From Streptomyces rimosus subsp. rimosus (lineage in GTDB: Bacteria > Actinomycetota > Actinomycetes > Streptomycetales > Streptomycetaceae), in the NCBI RefSeq assembly GCF_000720725.1, contig NZ_JOCQ01000037.1:1-64000 (forward strand): DNA of 64,000 bases. The letters are read 5' to 3'. The stretch's first letter is position 1. Each line of letters opens with the position of its first letter. A model generated the notes under the pieces. That model had not been told where the DNA came from. It worked only from the letters and a program-made list of their open reading frames with translations, and ran no database searches. Shown here piece after piece: positions 1 through 9,280 of this stretch. The position numbers were made by a program, and so were the translations under genes.

Positions 1-599
1 GGTGGCTGGCTTGGGGGTGCCGGTGGGGGTGGGGGGGGGGTGCGCGTCGGGCGCGGGGGGTCGGGTGGGGGGGGGCTCGGGGCCCCGCAGGGGTCACTCC
101 TCGTTGCCGGGGACGCGACCTTGTGTCTCTTCGCATCCGGGGCCTCGGTCGCCTGCGGGGAGACCCCTACGTGTCCCCGAGCCCGCTCCGTTCGCGGCTA
201 TCCCGCCGCCGTGGCTGCGGTCCCACTAACAACACAGGCGGCGGCTTACGCAGGAGGCGGAGACGCCCCCGGCCCTGCGCCTATACGTGCGCGAGCTTGA
301 CCACACGGTGGGCGCGCACCAAGGTTTTTCCTCCCCCCACCGGCCCGCACTCGCCCAACCGACGGGAGGGGGCGTGTAGGGGGCCATCCCCGCAGGCAGC
401 CGGGTGCCCTCGGTTCACTACTAACCCTTGGACGCCGTGCACGGTGCCGAGGAGTTGGCCCCCTGCGCGCCCCCGCCCCCAAACGAACCTGATGCGCATC
501 CGCGCGAAGCGCGGGCCAGGCCCCCACCCGCGCGAAGCGCAATCAACGCCGGGGCCAGCCCCACGCCTTTACCGGAAAACCGCGTGCGCAGCACGCCCC
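1..599. other. Non-coding left edge, G-rich, downstream of xylH
   Basis: I see no gene with convincing coding character here; the short reading frames are Arg/Pro/Gly-rich noise. The first 80 bases are extremely G-rich. The motif CGCGCGAAGCGC occurs twice, near 501-512 and 529-540. Confidence 0.5.
509..533 (-). terminator. Possible terminator after xylH
   Basis: Inverted arms GCGCGGG (509-515) and CCCGCGC (527-533) flank an 11-nt loop about 70 bp downstream of the xylH stop. There is no U-tract, so this is a weak candidate. Confidence 0.35.
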
Positions 600-1895
600 C
601 TACGCCCGCCCCGCCGTCTTCTGCGTCTTGCGTGACACCGAGTCGATGACCACCGCCGCCAACAGCACCGCCCCCGTGATCATGTACTGCACGGCCGACG
701 CGATCCCCAGCAGTGCCATCCCCGACGCGATGGACTGGATGACCAGGACACCCAGCAGCGCGGACCACGTCTTGCCGCGCCCGCCGAACAGGCTCGTACC
801 GCCGATGACCGCGGCGGCGATCGCGTTCATCAGCAGGCTGCCCGCCCCGGAGGACTGGTTCGCGGCGTTGATCTGGGAGGCCAGGAACATGCCGCCGACG
901 GCGGCCATCGTGCCGGCCAGGGAGAAGACGGAGATGCGGACGAACGCGACGTTGATGCCCGCGCGCCGCGCCGCCTCGACGCTGCCGCCGAGGGCGAAGA
1001 TCTGGCGTCCGTACGTGGTGCGGCGCAGCACGAAGTCGAGGGCGACGACGACGCCGAGGAAGATGACCACGGCGAGCGGCAGGCCCTTGTACTGGTTGAG
1101 CAGCCAGGCGACCAGGTAGGCGGGGACGGCGAGCACCACCGTACGCAGCACGGTTTCACTCAGCGGCCGGCTCGGAACGCCCGCGGCCTCCCGGCGGCGC
1201 GAGTCGAGCAGGGAGAGGCCGAGGTACGCCAGGACGGCGACCGTCGCCAGGCCGTACGCGGCGGCCACGTCGGTGAAGTAGTAGTTGGTGAGCTGGGCGA
1301 CGAGGCCGCTGTCGTCGAGGTTGATGGTGCCGTTCGATCCGAGGATCTGCAGCATCAGGCCGTTCCAGCCGAGCAGCCCGGCCAGCGTGACGACGAAGGC
1401 GGGCACGCCGATGCGGGCGAAGAAGAAGCCGTGCAGGGCGCCGGCGACGGTGCCGGTGAGCAGGGCCAGGATCAGGGCCGGCCACTCCGGCATGCCGTTG
1501 TTGATGTTGAGGACGGCGAAGACCGCGGCGGCCAGGCCGCTGACCGAGCCGACGGACAGGTCGATCTCGCCGAGGATCAGCACGAAGACGATGCCGACGG
1601 CGATCAGTCCGGTGCCGGCGGCGGTCACGAACAGGTTCGAGAGGTTCTCGGCGCCGAGGAAAGCGGAGTCCTGCAGCTGGAAGACCAGTCCGATGACGAT
1701 GAGGCCGACGATGACCGGAAGCGACCCCAGTTCACCGCTGCGCGTCTTGCGCCGGAACTCGTCGAGGTACCCCTTGAAGCCCTGCTGCCGCACGAGCAGC
1801 CGCGGGTCAACGGCGATGACGGCACCCTCGGCGGCGCCATCGGCACCACCGGCGCCGACCGGCTCGTCGCCGGCCTTGGAAAGGTTGGTGGTCAC
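600..1895 (-). CDS. xylH: Xylose-type sugar ABC transporter permease
   Basis: A 431-residue polytopic membrane protein of the RbsC/XylH permease family that would form the channel for a pentose ABC importer. The hydrophobic core starts near residue 50 (LPVIVGLIVIGLVF) and contains the family loop GEIDLSVGSVSGL. I chose the GTG at 1895 because it overlaps the xylG stop as GTGA, implying translational coupling; the in-frame extension further upstream is only the shadow of xylG. It ends with a basic tail (SRKTQKTAGRA). It is the last gene of the xylF-xylG-xylH operon. Xylose is inferred from the adjoining rok7B7-like gene and synteny; the sequence alone fits any pentose. Confidence 0.9.
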   Translation of the reverse strand: MTTNLSKAGDEPVGAGGADGAAEGAVIAVDPRLLVRQQGFKGYLDEFRRKTRSGELGSLPVIVGLIVIGLVFQLQDSAFLGAENLSNLFVTAAGTGLIAVGIVFVLILGEIDLSVGSVSGLAAAVFAVLNINNGMPEWPALILALLTGTVAGALHGFFFARIGVPAFVVTLAGLLGWNGLMLQILGSNGTINLDDSGLVAQLTNYYFTDVAAAYGLATVAVLAYLGLSLLDSRRREAAGVPSRPLSETVLRTVVLAVPAYLVAWLLNQYKGLPLAVVIFLGVVVALDFVLRRTTYGRQIFALGGSVEAARRAGINVAFVRISVFSLAGTMAAVGGMFLASQINAANQSSGAGSLLMNAIAAAVIGGTSLFGGRGKTWSALLGVLVIQSIASGMALLGIASAVQYMITGAVLLAAVVIDSVSRKTQKTAGRA

Positions 1896-2686
1896 TTCCG
1901 GCCCTCCGCGGTATCCGTACGAGCCTTGCGCCGGGTCACGGCATTGTCCGTGGCGCCGGTGATGGCGGAGATGATCTCTTCCTGGGTGGTGCTGCGCACC
2001 TCGAAGGTGCCGTTGTTGCGGCCCAGGCGCAGCACCGCGACCCGGTCGGCGACGGCCTTGACGTCGGCCATGTTGTGGCTGATCAGGATGACGCCCAGGC
2101 CGCGTTCGCGCAGCCGTTCCACCAGGTCGAGGACCTGGGCGGTCTGCTCGACGCCGAGCGCCGCGGTGGGCTCGTCGAGGATGACGACCTTGGGCTCGCC
2201 GAGCAGCGAGCGGGCGATGGCGACGGTCTGCCGCTGGCCGCCGGAGAGCGAGGCGATCGGGATGCGCACGCTCGGGATGCGGATGGCGAGCGTGGCGAGC
2301 AGCTCGCGGGAGCGGCGTTCCATCTCGACCTCGTCGAGCACCCCGGCCCGTACGATCTCGCGGCCGAGGAAGAGGTTGCCGACGACGTCGAGGTTGTCGC
2401 ACAGCGCGAGGTCCTGGTAGACGGTCGCGATGCCCAGTTCCTGGGCGGTGTGCGGCCGGTCGACGGTGACCGGCCGGCCTTCCCACTCGATGACGCCGTC
2501 GTCGGCGGGGCCCACGCCGGCGATCGCCTTGACGAGGGTGGACTTGCCGGCGCCGTTGTCGCCGACCAGGGCGACGACCTCGCCGGGGTGGATCTCCAGT
2601 TCGACATCGGTGAGCGCCTGCACGGCGCCGAACCGCTTGGAGACCCCGCGCAACGCCAGCACGGGCGTAGCGGACACGTGAATCAT
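1892..2686 (-). CDS. xylG: Xylose-type sugar ABC transporter ATP-binding protein
   Basis: A 264-residue cytoplasmic ABC ATPase that energises sugar import. Visible motifs are Walker A GDNGAGKST (residues 42-50), signature LSGGQRQ (147-153) and Walker B VVILDEP (167-173), followed by a switch His (LISHN). It has one nucleotide-binding domain, whereas E. coli XylG and RbsA have two fused domains near 500 residues, so two copies must pair in the transporter. Its stop overlaps the xylH start by 4 bp. A hairpin separates it from xylF upstream, which would favour higher expression of the binding protein. Confidence 0.9.
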   Translation of the reverse strand: MIHVSATPVLALRGVSKRFGAVQALTDVELEIHPGEVVALVGDNGAGKSTLVKAIAGVGPADDGVIEWEGRPVTVDRPHTAQELGIATVYQDLALCDNLDVVGNLFLGREIVRAGVLDEVEMERRSRELLATLAIRIPSVRIPIASLSGGQRQTVAIARSLLGEPKVVILDEPTAALGVEQTAQVLDLVERLRERGLGVILISHNMADVKAVADRVAVLRLGRNNGTFEVRSTTQEEIISAITGATDNAVTRRKARTDTAEGRK

Positions 2687-2715
2687 CTCCTTCGCCGCCT
2701 GACCGGCGGGAATGC

Positions 2716-2760
2716 GCCGTCCGGCCCGCGGCCGGCGGGCGGCGGGGCCGGGCGGACGGC
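2716..2760 (-). promoter_or_regulatory. Intercistronic hairpin between xylF and xylG
   Basis: Perfect 7-bp arms GCCGTCC (2716-2722) and GGACGGC (2754-2760), with additional GC pairing inside, lie between the xylF stop and xylG start. Such hairpins commonly stabilise the upstream binding-protein mRNA or attenuate readthrough. Either role here is inference. Confidence 0.5.
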
Positions 2761-2765
2761 CGGGC

Positions 2766-3875
2766 TTACTTCAGGCCGGCCTGGGCGCAGGCGGACTGGA
2801 ACTTGGCGGTGCAGATCTCGGCCTTGGTGAAGAAGCCTTCCTGGCCGACATACTTCGAAATATCGGCCTTGGTCAGCGCGAAGGGCGTCACGATGACGGA
2901 CGGCACCTTCTTCTCCGTCGCGCTGTCGACAGTCGACTTGGCGATCCCGTCGAGCTTCTTGCCCTGGGCGAGCGCGACGGCCATCGACGCGGCGGCGTCG
3001 GCCTCCGGCTGGTACGGCTTGTAGACGCTCATGAACTGCTCGCCGTCGAGGATGCGCTGGACGGCGGAGAGCTCCGCGTCCTGGCCGGTGACCGGCGGCA
3101 GCTTGGTGAATCCGGCGCTCTTCAGGGCGGTGATGATGCCGCCCGCCATGCCGTCGTTGGCCGAGTAGACGCCGATGATCTTGTCCTTGCCGAGCGAGGA
3201 GATGGCGCCCTTCATGTTCTCGTTGGCGTTCTCCGGCTTCCACTCCTTGGTGTCGTACTCCTTGCCGATCTTGACCTTGCCGTCGAGTACGGAGTGCGCG
3301 CCGTCCTTGTACATCTTGGCGTTCGGGTCGGTGACCGAGCCGTTCATCATGACGATCTCGCCCTTGTCGGCGGTGTCGCCGAGCGCCTTGAGGAGCGATT
3401 CGCCCTGGATGCGGCCGACACGCTCGTTGTCGACGGAGGTGTACGCCTTGATCGGTCCCTCGGCCAGCCGGTCGTAGGCCACGACGGGTATGCCCTTGTC
3501 GTTCGCCTTCTTGACGGAGGAGGCGATGGACTTGGCGTCCACCGCGTCCAGGATCAGCGCGTCCACCTTCTTGGTGATCATCGTGTCGACCTGCTGCTGC
3601 TGGACGGAGGGGTCCTGCTTGGCGTTGTCGTAGAGGATCTCGGTGTCCTTGCCCGCCAGCTCGCGGATCTTCTTCTCGATCAGCGGCTTGTCGAACCGCT
3701 CGTAGCGCGCGGTCTGGTTCTCGGGCAGTAGGAGGCCGATGGTCAGCGGCCCCTTCTTGTCCTTCTTGGCGTCCGAGTCGCCGCCGGCCTCCTTCGCGGA
3801 GCCGCAGGCGGCGAGTCCGAGGGCCATCGAGACGGCGGCCGCGGCCACGGCAGCACGACGCAGATGCGTGTTCAC
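2766..3875 (-). CDS. xylF: Xylose-type ABC transporter substrate-binding lipoprotein
   Basis: A 369-residue lipoprotein of the periplasmic-binding-protein type 1 (RbsB/XylF) family. The signal peptide ends in the lipobox LAAC (Cys about residue 24), so the protein is anchored outside the membrane. The mature part shows the family features TIGLLLPENQTARYERFDKP at the first lobe, LILDAVDAKSI, and VYSANDGMAGGIITALKSAG. It is the first gene of the operon and has its own 5' region carrying a LacI/ROK-type palindrome. Family assignment is strong; xylose as ligand comes from context. Confidence 0.9.
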   Translation of the reverse strand: MNTHLRRAAVAAAAVSMALGLAACGSAKEAGGDSDAKKDKKGPLTIGLLLPENQTARYERFDKPLIEKKIRELAGKDTEILYDNAKQDPSVQQQQVDTMITKKVDALILDAVDAKSIASSVKKANDKGIPVVAYDRLAEGPIKAYTSVDNERVGRIQGESLLKALGDTADKGEIVMMNGSVTDPNAKMYKDGAHSVLDGKVKIGKEYDTKEWKPENANENMKGAISSLGKDKIIGVYSANDGMAGGIITALKSAGFTKLPPVTGQDAELSAVQRILDGEQFMSVYKPYQPEADAAASMAVALAQGKKLDGIAKSTVDSATEKKVPSVIVTPFALTKADISKYVGQEGFFTKAEICTAKFQSACAQAGLK

Positions 3876-3973
3876 GGTGAAACCTCCCTGACGAGGCCGC
3901 GTCGTTGCGGCCGAGGTGGCTGGAAGTCAACTCGGCCGCTCGCAGACCGTCAAGGAGTAAATACTTAACGAGA

Positions 3974-3987
3974 TGACAACGGTGCCA
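3974..3987. promoter_or_regulatory. Operator-like palindrome upstream of xylF
   Basis: TGACAACGGTGCCA lies about 100 bp upstream of the xylF start. It matches 12 of 14 positions of the palindrome in front of the GH92 gene (9281-9294). On the minus strand it contains TTGTCA, which could be a -35 element. An AGTA-AA-TACT inverted motif lies about 15 bp closer to xylF. Confidence 0.5.
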
Positions 3988-4024
3988 TGCGTTAGCTGTG
4001 TGAACTCAGCGTGCGGTGTAGGCG

Positions 4025-5314
4025 TCAGGCAATGGCAGAGGTACCGGTGCCGCCGGCCGCCCGGGAACCGGCGGCGACGGGCACTCCGGGGGCCGTACGC
4101 GCGCCCGGCGGCACGGCTCCGTCGGCGGGCAGCGTGCCGTCCAGCAGCGTCGAGTCGCCCATCTCGCTCAGTACGAGCGCGAGCGCGCCCAGCACCTCCG
4201 CGCGCCCGCCGAGCGTCCCGGGCACGATGCTCAACTGCCGTGCGGCGCTGGGGATCGCGTACCGCGACACCGATTCCCTGATCGGCCCCAGCACCAGCTC
4301 CCCGGCCTCCGCGAGATCTCCGCCGAGCACGACCCGGCTCGGGTTGAGCAGGTTGCACAGATTGGCCACGCCGCTGCCGATGTGCCGCCCCACGTCCCCG
4401 ATCACCCGGCGGCACCCGGGGTCGCCCTCCCTCGCCAGCCGGACCACCTCCGCCATGGTCAGGTCGGGCCCGTGGCTGGGCTGGAGCAGCGGGAGCACGT
4501 ACCGGGCGGCGGTGAAGGTCTCCAGGCAGCCGCGGTTGCCGCAGCGGCACACCGGCCCGGACTCGTCCAGCGTGATGTGCCCGATCTCGCCGGCCGTGCC
4601 GCCCGGGCCGCGGTAGATCTGGCCGCTGATGACCAGTCCCGCGCCGACGCCGCTGGCGACCTTGATGTACGCGAGGTCGGCGGCGCCGCGCCCGCTGCCC
4701 CACACCAGCTCGCCGAGCGCGCCCAGGTTGGCGTCGTTGTCGACGTACACCCCGACGCCGAGCCGCCCGGCCAGCTCCTCGCTCGGGTTCGTCCCGCTCC
4801 AGCCGGGCAGGATCGCGGTCGAGCCGAGCGTGCCGGATTCGACGTCGATGGGCCCGGGGACGCCGAGGCCGACCCCGATGACCTTGCCGGCGCCCACGCC
4901 GGTCGTCTCGATCAGCCGGTTGACCAGGCGCTCGGCCCGGTCGAAGCCCTCCGCGGCGGAGGCGTCCACGTCGATCGGCTCGGTCTCCTCGGCCAGCACC
5001 TGGTGGGCGAGGTTGCCGACCGCGACCCGCAGGTGCGAGTGGCCGAAGTCGACGCCGACCACGATCCCGGCGTCGCCGGAGAGCGAGACGCTGCGGGCCC
5101 GGCGGCCGCCCGCCGAGGTCGGCGTGACCTCCACGGTCCCGGCGTCCTTCAGTTCGCGCACGATGTTGGAGACCGTGGCCGCCGACAGGCCCGTGGTCCG
5201 GGCGATCTCCGCCTGGGTGAGCGAACCCGCCATGCGCACCGCGCGTACGACCCGCTCCAGATTGGCCCGGTGCAGCGAGGACTGCGAACCCGGAGTCTCC
5301 ATCGACTCATCCAC
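4025..5314 (-). CDS. rok7B7: ROK-family transcriptional regulator (Rok7B7-like)
   Basis: A 429-residue ROK-family regulator. The N-terminal winged HTH spans about residues 28-55 (LTQAEIARTTGLSAATVSN); a sugar-kinase-like ROK domain follows, with the phosphate-binding start VVGVDFGHSHLRVAVGN and the zinc cluster CRCGNRGCLE. The tail after about residue 400 is low-complexity Ala/Gly/Pro. In S. coelicolor, Rok7B7 lies between xylFGH and ngcEFG and affects xylose use, carbon control and antibiotic production; the same order here supports the name. It is transcribed toward xylF. An alternative start four codons downstream (METPGSQ) cannot be excluded. Confidence 0.85.
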   Translation of the reverse strand: MDESMETPGSQSSLHRANLERVVRAVRMAGSLTQAEIARTTGLSAATVSNIVRELKDAGTVEVTPTSAGGRRARSVSLSGDAGIVVGVDFGHSHLRVAVGNLAHQVLAEETEPIDVDASAAEGFDRAERLVNRLIETTGVGAGKVIGVGLGVPGPIDVESGTLGSTAILPGWSGTNPSEELAGRLGVGVYVDNDANLGALGELVWGSGRGAADLAYIKVASGVGAGLVISGQIYRGPGGTAGEIGHITLDESGPVCRCGNRGCLETFTAARYVLPLLQPSHGPDLTMAEVVRLAREGDPGCRRVIGDVGRHIGSGVANLCNLLNPSRVVLGGDLAEAGELVLGPIRESVSRYAIPSAARQLSIVPGTLGGRAEVLGALALVLSEMGDSTLLDGTLPADGAVPPGARTAPGVPVAAGSRAAGGTGTSAIA

Positions 5315-5490
5315 TCCCGCCTGTAGCGCCCGGCACGACGACCGGCCGCCGGCCGGGCCACATCGACGGGACCCGGCTTGTCTCCAACATGTGAATCTAA
5401 GCTGACGTGCCAGGGTCCGGTTCCGTCAAGTCCTCGACCGGGTGCACCGGCCCTGTGGCCAAAACCCGGCTGTCCGGGCGGGCAGCAACG

Positions 5491-5518
5491 GCGGCCCCCG
5501 CGGGTCGGCGGGGGCCGC
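5491..5518 (-). terminator. Terminator of the ngcEFG operon
   Basis: Perfect 10-bp stem (5491-5500 with 5509-5518, GCGGCCCCCG and its complement) with an 8-nt loop, about 55 bp downstream of the ngcG stop. It insulates rok7B7 from the upstream sugar operon. Confidence 0.75.
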
Positions 5519-5571
5519 TCGGCGTACGGCTGCGGCGTACGGCGTACGGCCGGCCGGTACGGCGCGCGGGA

Positions 5572-6474
5572 CTACTTGAGCGCCCCCGCCGTCAGACCCG
5601 CCACCACCTGCCGCTGGAAGATGATGTACGCGCCGAGCACCGGCAGCATCGCGATGGTCAGGCCCGCGAACAGGCCGGACCAGTCGCCCTTGTACCCCTG
5701 GCTGACCGCCAGCGCGACCAGGCCCTGGGTCAGCACCTTCTTGTCCGGGTCGCCGACGTTGAGCACCGTCGGCAGCAGGTACTGGTTCCACTGCCCCAGG
5801 AAGTTGAAGATGCCGACGCTGATCAGGCCCGGCTTGGCCATCGGCAGCATGACCTGGAAGAACGTACGCGTGTGGGAGGCGCCGTCGATGAGCGCGGCCT
5901 CCGCCACCGACGTCGGCAGCGTTCTGAAGAACCCGCTGAGGAAGAAGACGGTGAACGGCAGGGAGTACCCGATGTAGACCAGGATCAGGCCATGGTAGGT
6001 GTCCAGCAGGGCCATGTTCTTCATGACGAAGAACAGCGGGACCAGCGCCAGGATGATCGGGAAGCCCATCCCGCCCACGAACAGGAAGTAGATGAAGCGG
6101 TTGCCCGGGAAGTCGAACCGGGCCAGTACGTACGCCGCCATCGACCCCAGCAGCATCGTGCCGATCAGCGAACCGCCCACGACGACCAGCGAGTTGAAGA
6201 AGTACTGGCCCATGTTGGCCTTGTCCCAGGCGCGCGCCCAGTTGTCGAAGTGCAGCGCCGACGGCAGGCCCCAGGGCGATCCGAAGATCTCGCCGTCGTC
6301 CTTGAAGGAGCTGATCACCGCCCACAGCAGCGGCATGGTGACCAGCAGGCCCCAGATGACCAGGACGCCGTGCGAGAAGACGTTCAGGACCCGGCCCTCG
6401 CCGCTCTCGCCCCCCTTGCCGCCCGCACCGCCCCGGCCCGTCACGGCCGGGGGCTTGGTGGTCTGCACGCTCAT
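5572..6474 (-). CDS. ngcG: GlcNAc/chitobiose-type ABC transporter permease (NgcG-like)
   Basis: A 300-residue MalG-type inner-membrane permease of the carbohydrate-uptake-1 family. The cytoplasmic EAA loop is seen at residues 192-213 (EAALIDGASHTRTFFQVMLP). After a Gly-rich cytoplasmic N-terminus, membrane segments begin near residue 34. The ATG at 6474 overlaps the ngcF stop by one base (TGATG), giving tight coupling. No ATPase is encoded in this operon; in Streptomyces such importers commonly share MsiK, which is presumably encoded elsewhere. Confidence 0.85.
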   Translation of the reverse strand: MSVQTTKPPAVTGRGGAGGKGGESGEGRVLNVFSHGVLVIWGLLVTMPLLWAVISSFKDDGEIFGSPWGLPSALHFDNWARAWDKANMGQYFFNSLVVVGGSLIGTMLLGSMAAYVLARFDFPGNRFIYFLFVGGMGFPIILALVPLFFVMKNMALLDTYHGLILVYIGYSLPFTVFFLSGFFRTLPTSVAEAALIDGASHTRTFFQVMLPMAKPGLISVGIFNFLGQWNQYLLPTVLNVGDPDKKVLTQGLVALAVSQGYKGDWSGLFAGLTIAMLPVLGAYIIFQRQVVAGLTAGALK

Positions 6475-7397
6475 CAGAACTCCAGTCGCTCGCGCCGGCC
6501 CAGCCGCATGACGATGGCCGAGAAGATCAGGGTCACTATCAGCAGGGAGACGCCGATCGAGGTGGCGTAACCGGCCTGACCGTCGCGGAAGGTCTTCTGA
6601 TAGACGTACAGCGGCAGGACCTCGGTGGAGTAGTCGGGGCCGCCCGGCCCGACGCTCATGATCTGCACGAACGCGAAGGCCGACACGTCCAGCGCCAGAA
6701 TGCCCATGTAGATCCAGCCGGTCTGCACCGTGTCCCACAGCAGCGGCAGGGTGATTCTGAAGAACGTGTTGAACCGGTTGGCGCCGTCCAGCAGCGCCGC
6801 CTCGTAGAAGTCCTTCGGAATGGAACTCATGCCGGCCGAGAAGAGCACGACGTAGAAGCCGACATTGGCCCAGATCATCGCGCCCATGATGCACCAGAGC
6901 GCGAGCTGCGGGTCCCCGAGCCAGTCGGGTTGCACGTTGTCCAGCCCGATCGCCTTGAAGAACGCGTTCAGCGCGCCGCTCTCCGGGTTGTACGCGAACT
7001 GGAAGAGCAGGGCGACGATCGGGATCGACAGCACCTGCGGGAAGAAATAGAGAATCTTGTACGTGCCCGAGCCGCGCACACCGCCGATGACCGCCTTCTT
7101 CCTGCGGCGGCCACCGACGTTGAGCATGAAGGCGAAGAAGAGCCCGAGCGAGAGCGTCACCACCGGCAGCAGCAGCAACAGCGTCACACTGTTTCCCACC
7201 GCGGCCCAGAAAACGCTGTCCTTGAAGAGGCGCGTGTAGTTGTCGAACCCGACCATTTTCATGTCCGAGCTCAGGCCGGTCCAGTCCGTGAAGGAGTAGT
7301 AGATCGCCTGCACGAACGGCGATATCACGAATATCGCGTATATCGCCAGCGGGATGACCAGGAACCCCACTATGAAACGGTATTTACCGTGCTGCAT
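6474..7397 (-). CDS. ngcF: GlcNAc/chitobiose-type ABC transporter permease (NgcF-like)
   Basis: A 307-residue MalF-type permease subunit. It has six predicted membrane segments, a long extracytoplasmic loop, and the EAA motif at residues 199-220 (EAALLDGANRFNTFFRITLP). I chose the ATG at 7397 (MQHGKYRF) because the family begins just before the first membrane helix; an in-frame extension of 35 residues upstream lacks family character. It lies 70 bp downstream of ngcE and is coupled to ngcG. Confidence 0.85.
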   Translation of the reverse strand: MQHGKYRFIVGFLVIPLAIYAIFVISPFVQAIYYSFTDWTGLSSDMKMVGFDNYTRLFKDSVFWAAVGNSVTLLLLLPVVTLSLGLFFAFMLNVGGRRRKKAVIGGVRGSGTYKILYFFPQVLSIPIVALLFQFAYNPESGALNAFFKAIGLDNVQPDWLGDPQLALWCIMGAMIWANVGFYVVLFSAGMSSIPKDFYEAALLDGANRFNTFFRITLPLLWDTVQTGWIYMGILALDVSAFAFVQIMSVGPGGPDYSTEVLPLYVYQKTFRDGQAGYATSIGVSLLIVTLIFSAIVMRLGRRERLEF

Positions 7398-7467
7398 GAC
7401 TACCGATCCCGTTCTTTCCCCGCTGTTTCGCGTGACCGCCACCGCTGGTGACGCGTCCGACGCACGG

Positions 7468-8910
7468 TCAGCGCTTGTACTTCTTGACGCTGCTGTCCTC
7501 ACGCGTCTCGTCCGCGTACTTCTGGATCTTGGTGATCGCCTCGTCGGGAGTCATGCGGCCCGCCATCATCTCGCCCAGCGCGCCGACGCCGATCTTCTCC
7601 TTCTGCAGCGCCACGTACCAGTCCTGCAACCGCGGGTTGACGATGTTCTTGCCGGCCTGCTCCAGCGCCTGCTGCGCCGAGGCCAGCCCCGGGGGCAGCT
7701 TCAGGCCCTCCGTGCCGCCGTTCAGCGAGGTGAGCGAGGAGACCTGCTTGATGAAGTTCTGCGAGGACTTCTTGCTGAGCATGATGCGCAGCATCTCCAT
7801 ACCACCGGGCACGTTCTTGGCCTGCCTCGGCACGATGTACGGTTCGCCGCCGGAGGCCCAGATCGTGCCGAACGGCATTTTGTCCGAGGACGAGAGGCTG
7901 GACGGCGCGCCGACCGAGAGCTGGAAGTCCGGGTTCTTCTCGATCTGCTTGGCGGATTCGTTCTCCACCCACGAGCCGTTCGGTATGAACAGGGCCTTGC
8001 CCTCGGCCCACGCCTTCTGCGACTGGAGGTGGTCCAGGCCCGGCGAGCCCTTGAGGATGTACCCCTTCTTGTACAGCTCGTAGTACGCGTCGAAGGCGGC
8101 CTTGACGGCCGGGTCCTTCCAGGCGTTCGGCTCCAGGTTGTCGATCTTCCGGAGCACCTCCTCGCCGCCGATCTTGGCGATGAACGGGTAGAGGCTGAAC
8201 GGGAGGTAGTACGGGTACTTGCCGGGGTAGGTCCACCCGGCGACGCCCTTCTTCTTCGCCTTCTCGCACACGGCGAGCATCTCGTCCCAGGTCTTCGGGT
8301 ATTCCGCGTCGGCGACCTTCTGCAGATTGGTCTTGGAATACCAGACGCCGTAGACCGTGTACGCGTAGTACATGATCCAGGTTTCCTTGCCGCCGAACTG
8401 GCCCATCTCGACGACACCGGGGCGCAGCGTGTCGCGCACCTTCTTGTCCGGGTCGTCGATCGACGGGGCGTCGAGCAGCGGGGTGAGGTCGGCGAGCTGG
8501 TTCTTGGAGACGAGGGTGCCGAAGTCCATCTGCTCGGCGCCGGAGTTGTCCACCAGGTCCGGCGGGTTGCCGCCGTTGAACCGCGGCTGGAGGGTGGACT
8601 GGATCTTCTGGGTGGAGGCGAGCTTCACCTTGCCCTTGGTCTTGGGGAAGGCGGCGACGTATTCGGCCTGGGCGTCCTTCGCGTATTTGTCGCCGAATCC
8701 GCCGTCGAAGATGACGACGTCGAGGGCGGCGCTGTCATTGACCGCCAGCGGATTCTTGGCGGACTTCTGCCCCTTCTCGACCTTCTCGCCGCCTCCGTCG
8801 CCACTACTGGCACACGCCGACAGCGCGCTCATGGCCGGTACGGTGACGATTCCCAGCGCCGCGGCCCGCTTGATCAGGTCACGACGGCTGAAATCTGAGG
8901 TGGATCCCAT
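7468..8910 (-). CDS. ngcE: GlcNAc/chitobiose-type substrate-binding lipoprotein (NgcE-like)
   Basis: A 480-residue extracellular solute-binding protein family 1 member. The N-terminus carries a twin-arginine motif (SRRDLIK) followed by the lipobox LSAC, so it should be exported folded and lipid-anchored. Mature-region signatures include DVVIFDGGFGDKYAK, TLQPRFNGGNPPDLVDNSG and FIPNGSWVENE, which I associate with NgcE of Streptomyces. The ATG at 8910 has GGCGAGGAC upstream; an earlier ATG at 8958 would bury the Tat motif. It is first in an operon with two permeases. Substrate (N-acetylglucosamine, chitobiose or a related N-glycan sugar) is inferred from family and neighbours. Confidence 0.85.
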   Translation of the reverse strand: MGSTSDFSRRDLIKRAAALGIVTVPAMSALSACASSGDGGGEKVEKGQKSAKNPLAVNDSAALDVVIFDGGFGDKYAKDAQAEYVAAFPKTKGKVKLASTQKIQSTLQPRFNGGNPPDLVDNSGAEQMDFGTLVSKNQLADLTPLLDAPSIDDPDKKVRDTLRPGVVEMGQFGGKETWIMYYAYTVYGVWYSKTNLQKVADAEYPKTWDEMLAVCEKAKKKGVAGWTYPGKYPYYLPFSLYPFIAKIGGEEVLRKIDNLEPNAWKDPAVKAAFDAYYELYKKGYILKGSPGLDHLQSQKAWAEGKALFIPNGSWVENESAKQIEKNPDFQLSVGAPSSLSSSDKMPFGTIWASGGEPYIVPRQAKNVPGGMEMLRIMLSKKSSQNFIKQVSSLTSLNGGTEGLKLPPGLASAQQALEQAGKNIVNPRLQDWYVALQKEKIGVGALGEMMAGRMTPDEAITKIQKYADETREDSSVKKYKR

Positions 8911-9098
8911 GCGCAAGTCCTCGCCTTCTTCAGGACTCAGGCGGTGTACCGGAGCCACCCCGGCACCGCGGGTCAGATGAAGCTGAGTTGTACGGGATGT
9001 GCACCGGGCACGCCAGGGATGTGCGGGGCCGATTTCTTGTGCTGCTCCGCAGGTCCCCCCGGGTCCGCGACGTCGTTCGCACAGTCGCTCGGACGCCG

Positions 9099-9114
9099 AC
9101 AGGTATAGTCCACT
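9099..9114. promoter_or_regulatory. DasR-box (dre)-like site in the ngcE/GH92 intergenic region
   Basis: ACAGGTATAGTCCACT matches 13 of 16 positions of the DasR consensus ACTGGTCTAGACCACT. It lies about 190 bp upstream of ngcE and 215 bp upstream of the divergent GH92 gene. DasR is the GlcNAc-responsive GntR regulator of chitin and GlcNAc genes in Streptomyces, so the context fits, but binding is a prediction. Confidence 0.5.
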
Positions 9115-9232
9115 TCAGGTCAACTCGGCAAGATCGTAAGCAAGTTCGGGCCGCCATCTTTCCCGAGTTGAGACCTCGGCCGTATGCGTCGATCCGGCCG
9201 GAAACTTCTGGCCGCCGCCCGCGGGACCACCC

Positions 9233-9262
9233 TTGACAACAAAGGCCCCACGCACCTTACTT
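9233..9262 (+). promoter_or_regulatory. Promoter of the GH92 gene
   Basis: TTGACA (9233-9238) and TTACTT (9257-9262) are 18 bp apart, as expected for a housekeeping sigma promoter reading toward the mannosidase. Confidence 0.55.
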
Positions 9263-9280
9263 ATCTCTGCATTACGCAGC

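Noticed and set aside
1896..2486. N-terminal extension of XylH
   Set aside because: It reads through xylG out of frame; the GTG at 1895 with GTGA overlap is the proper start.
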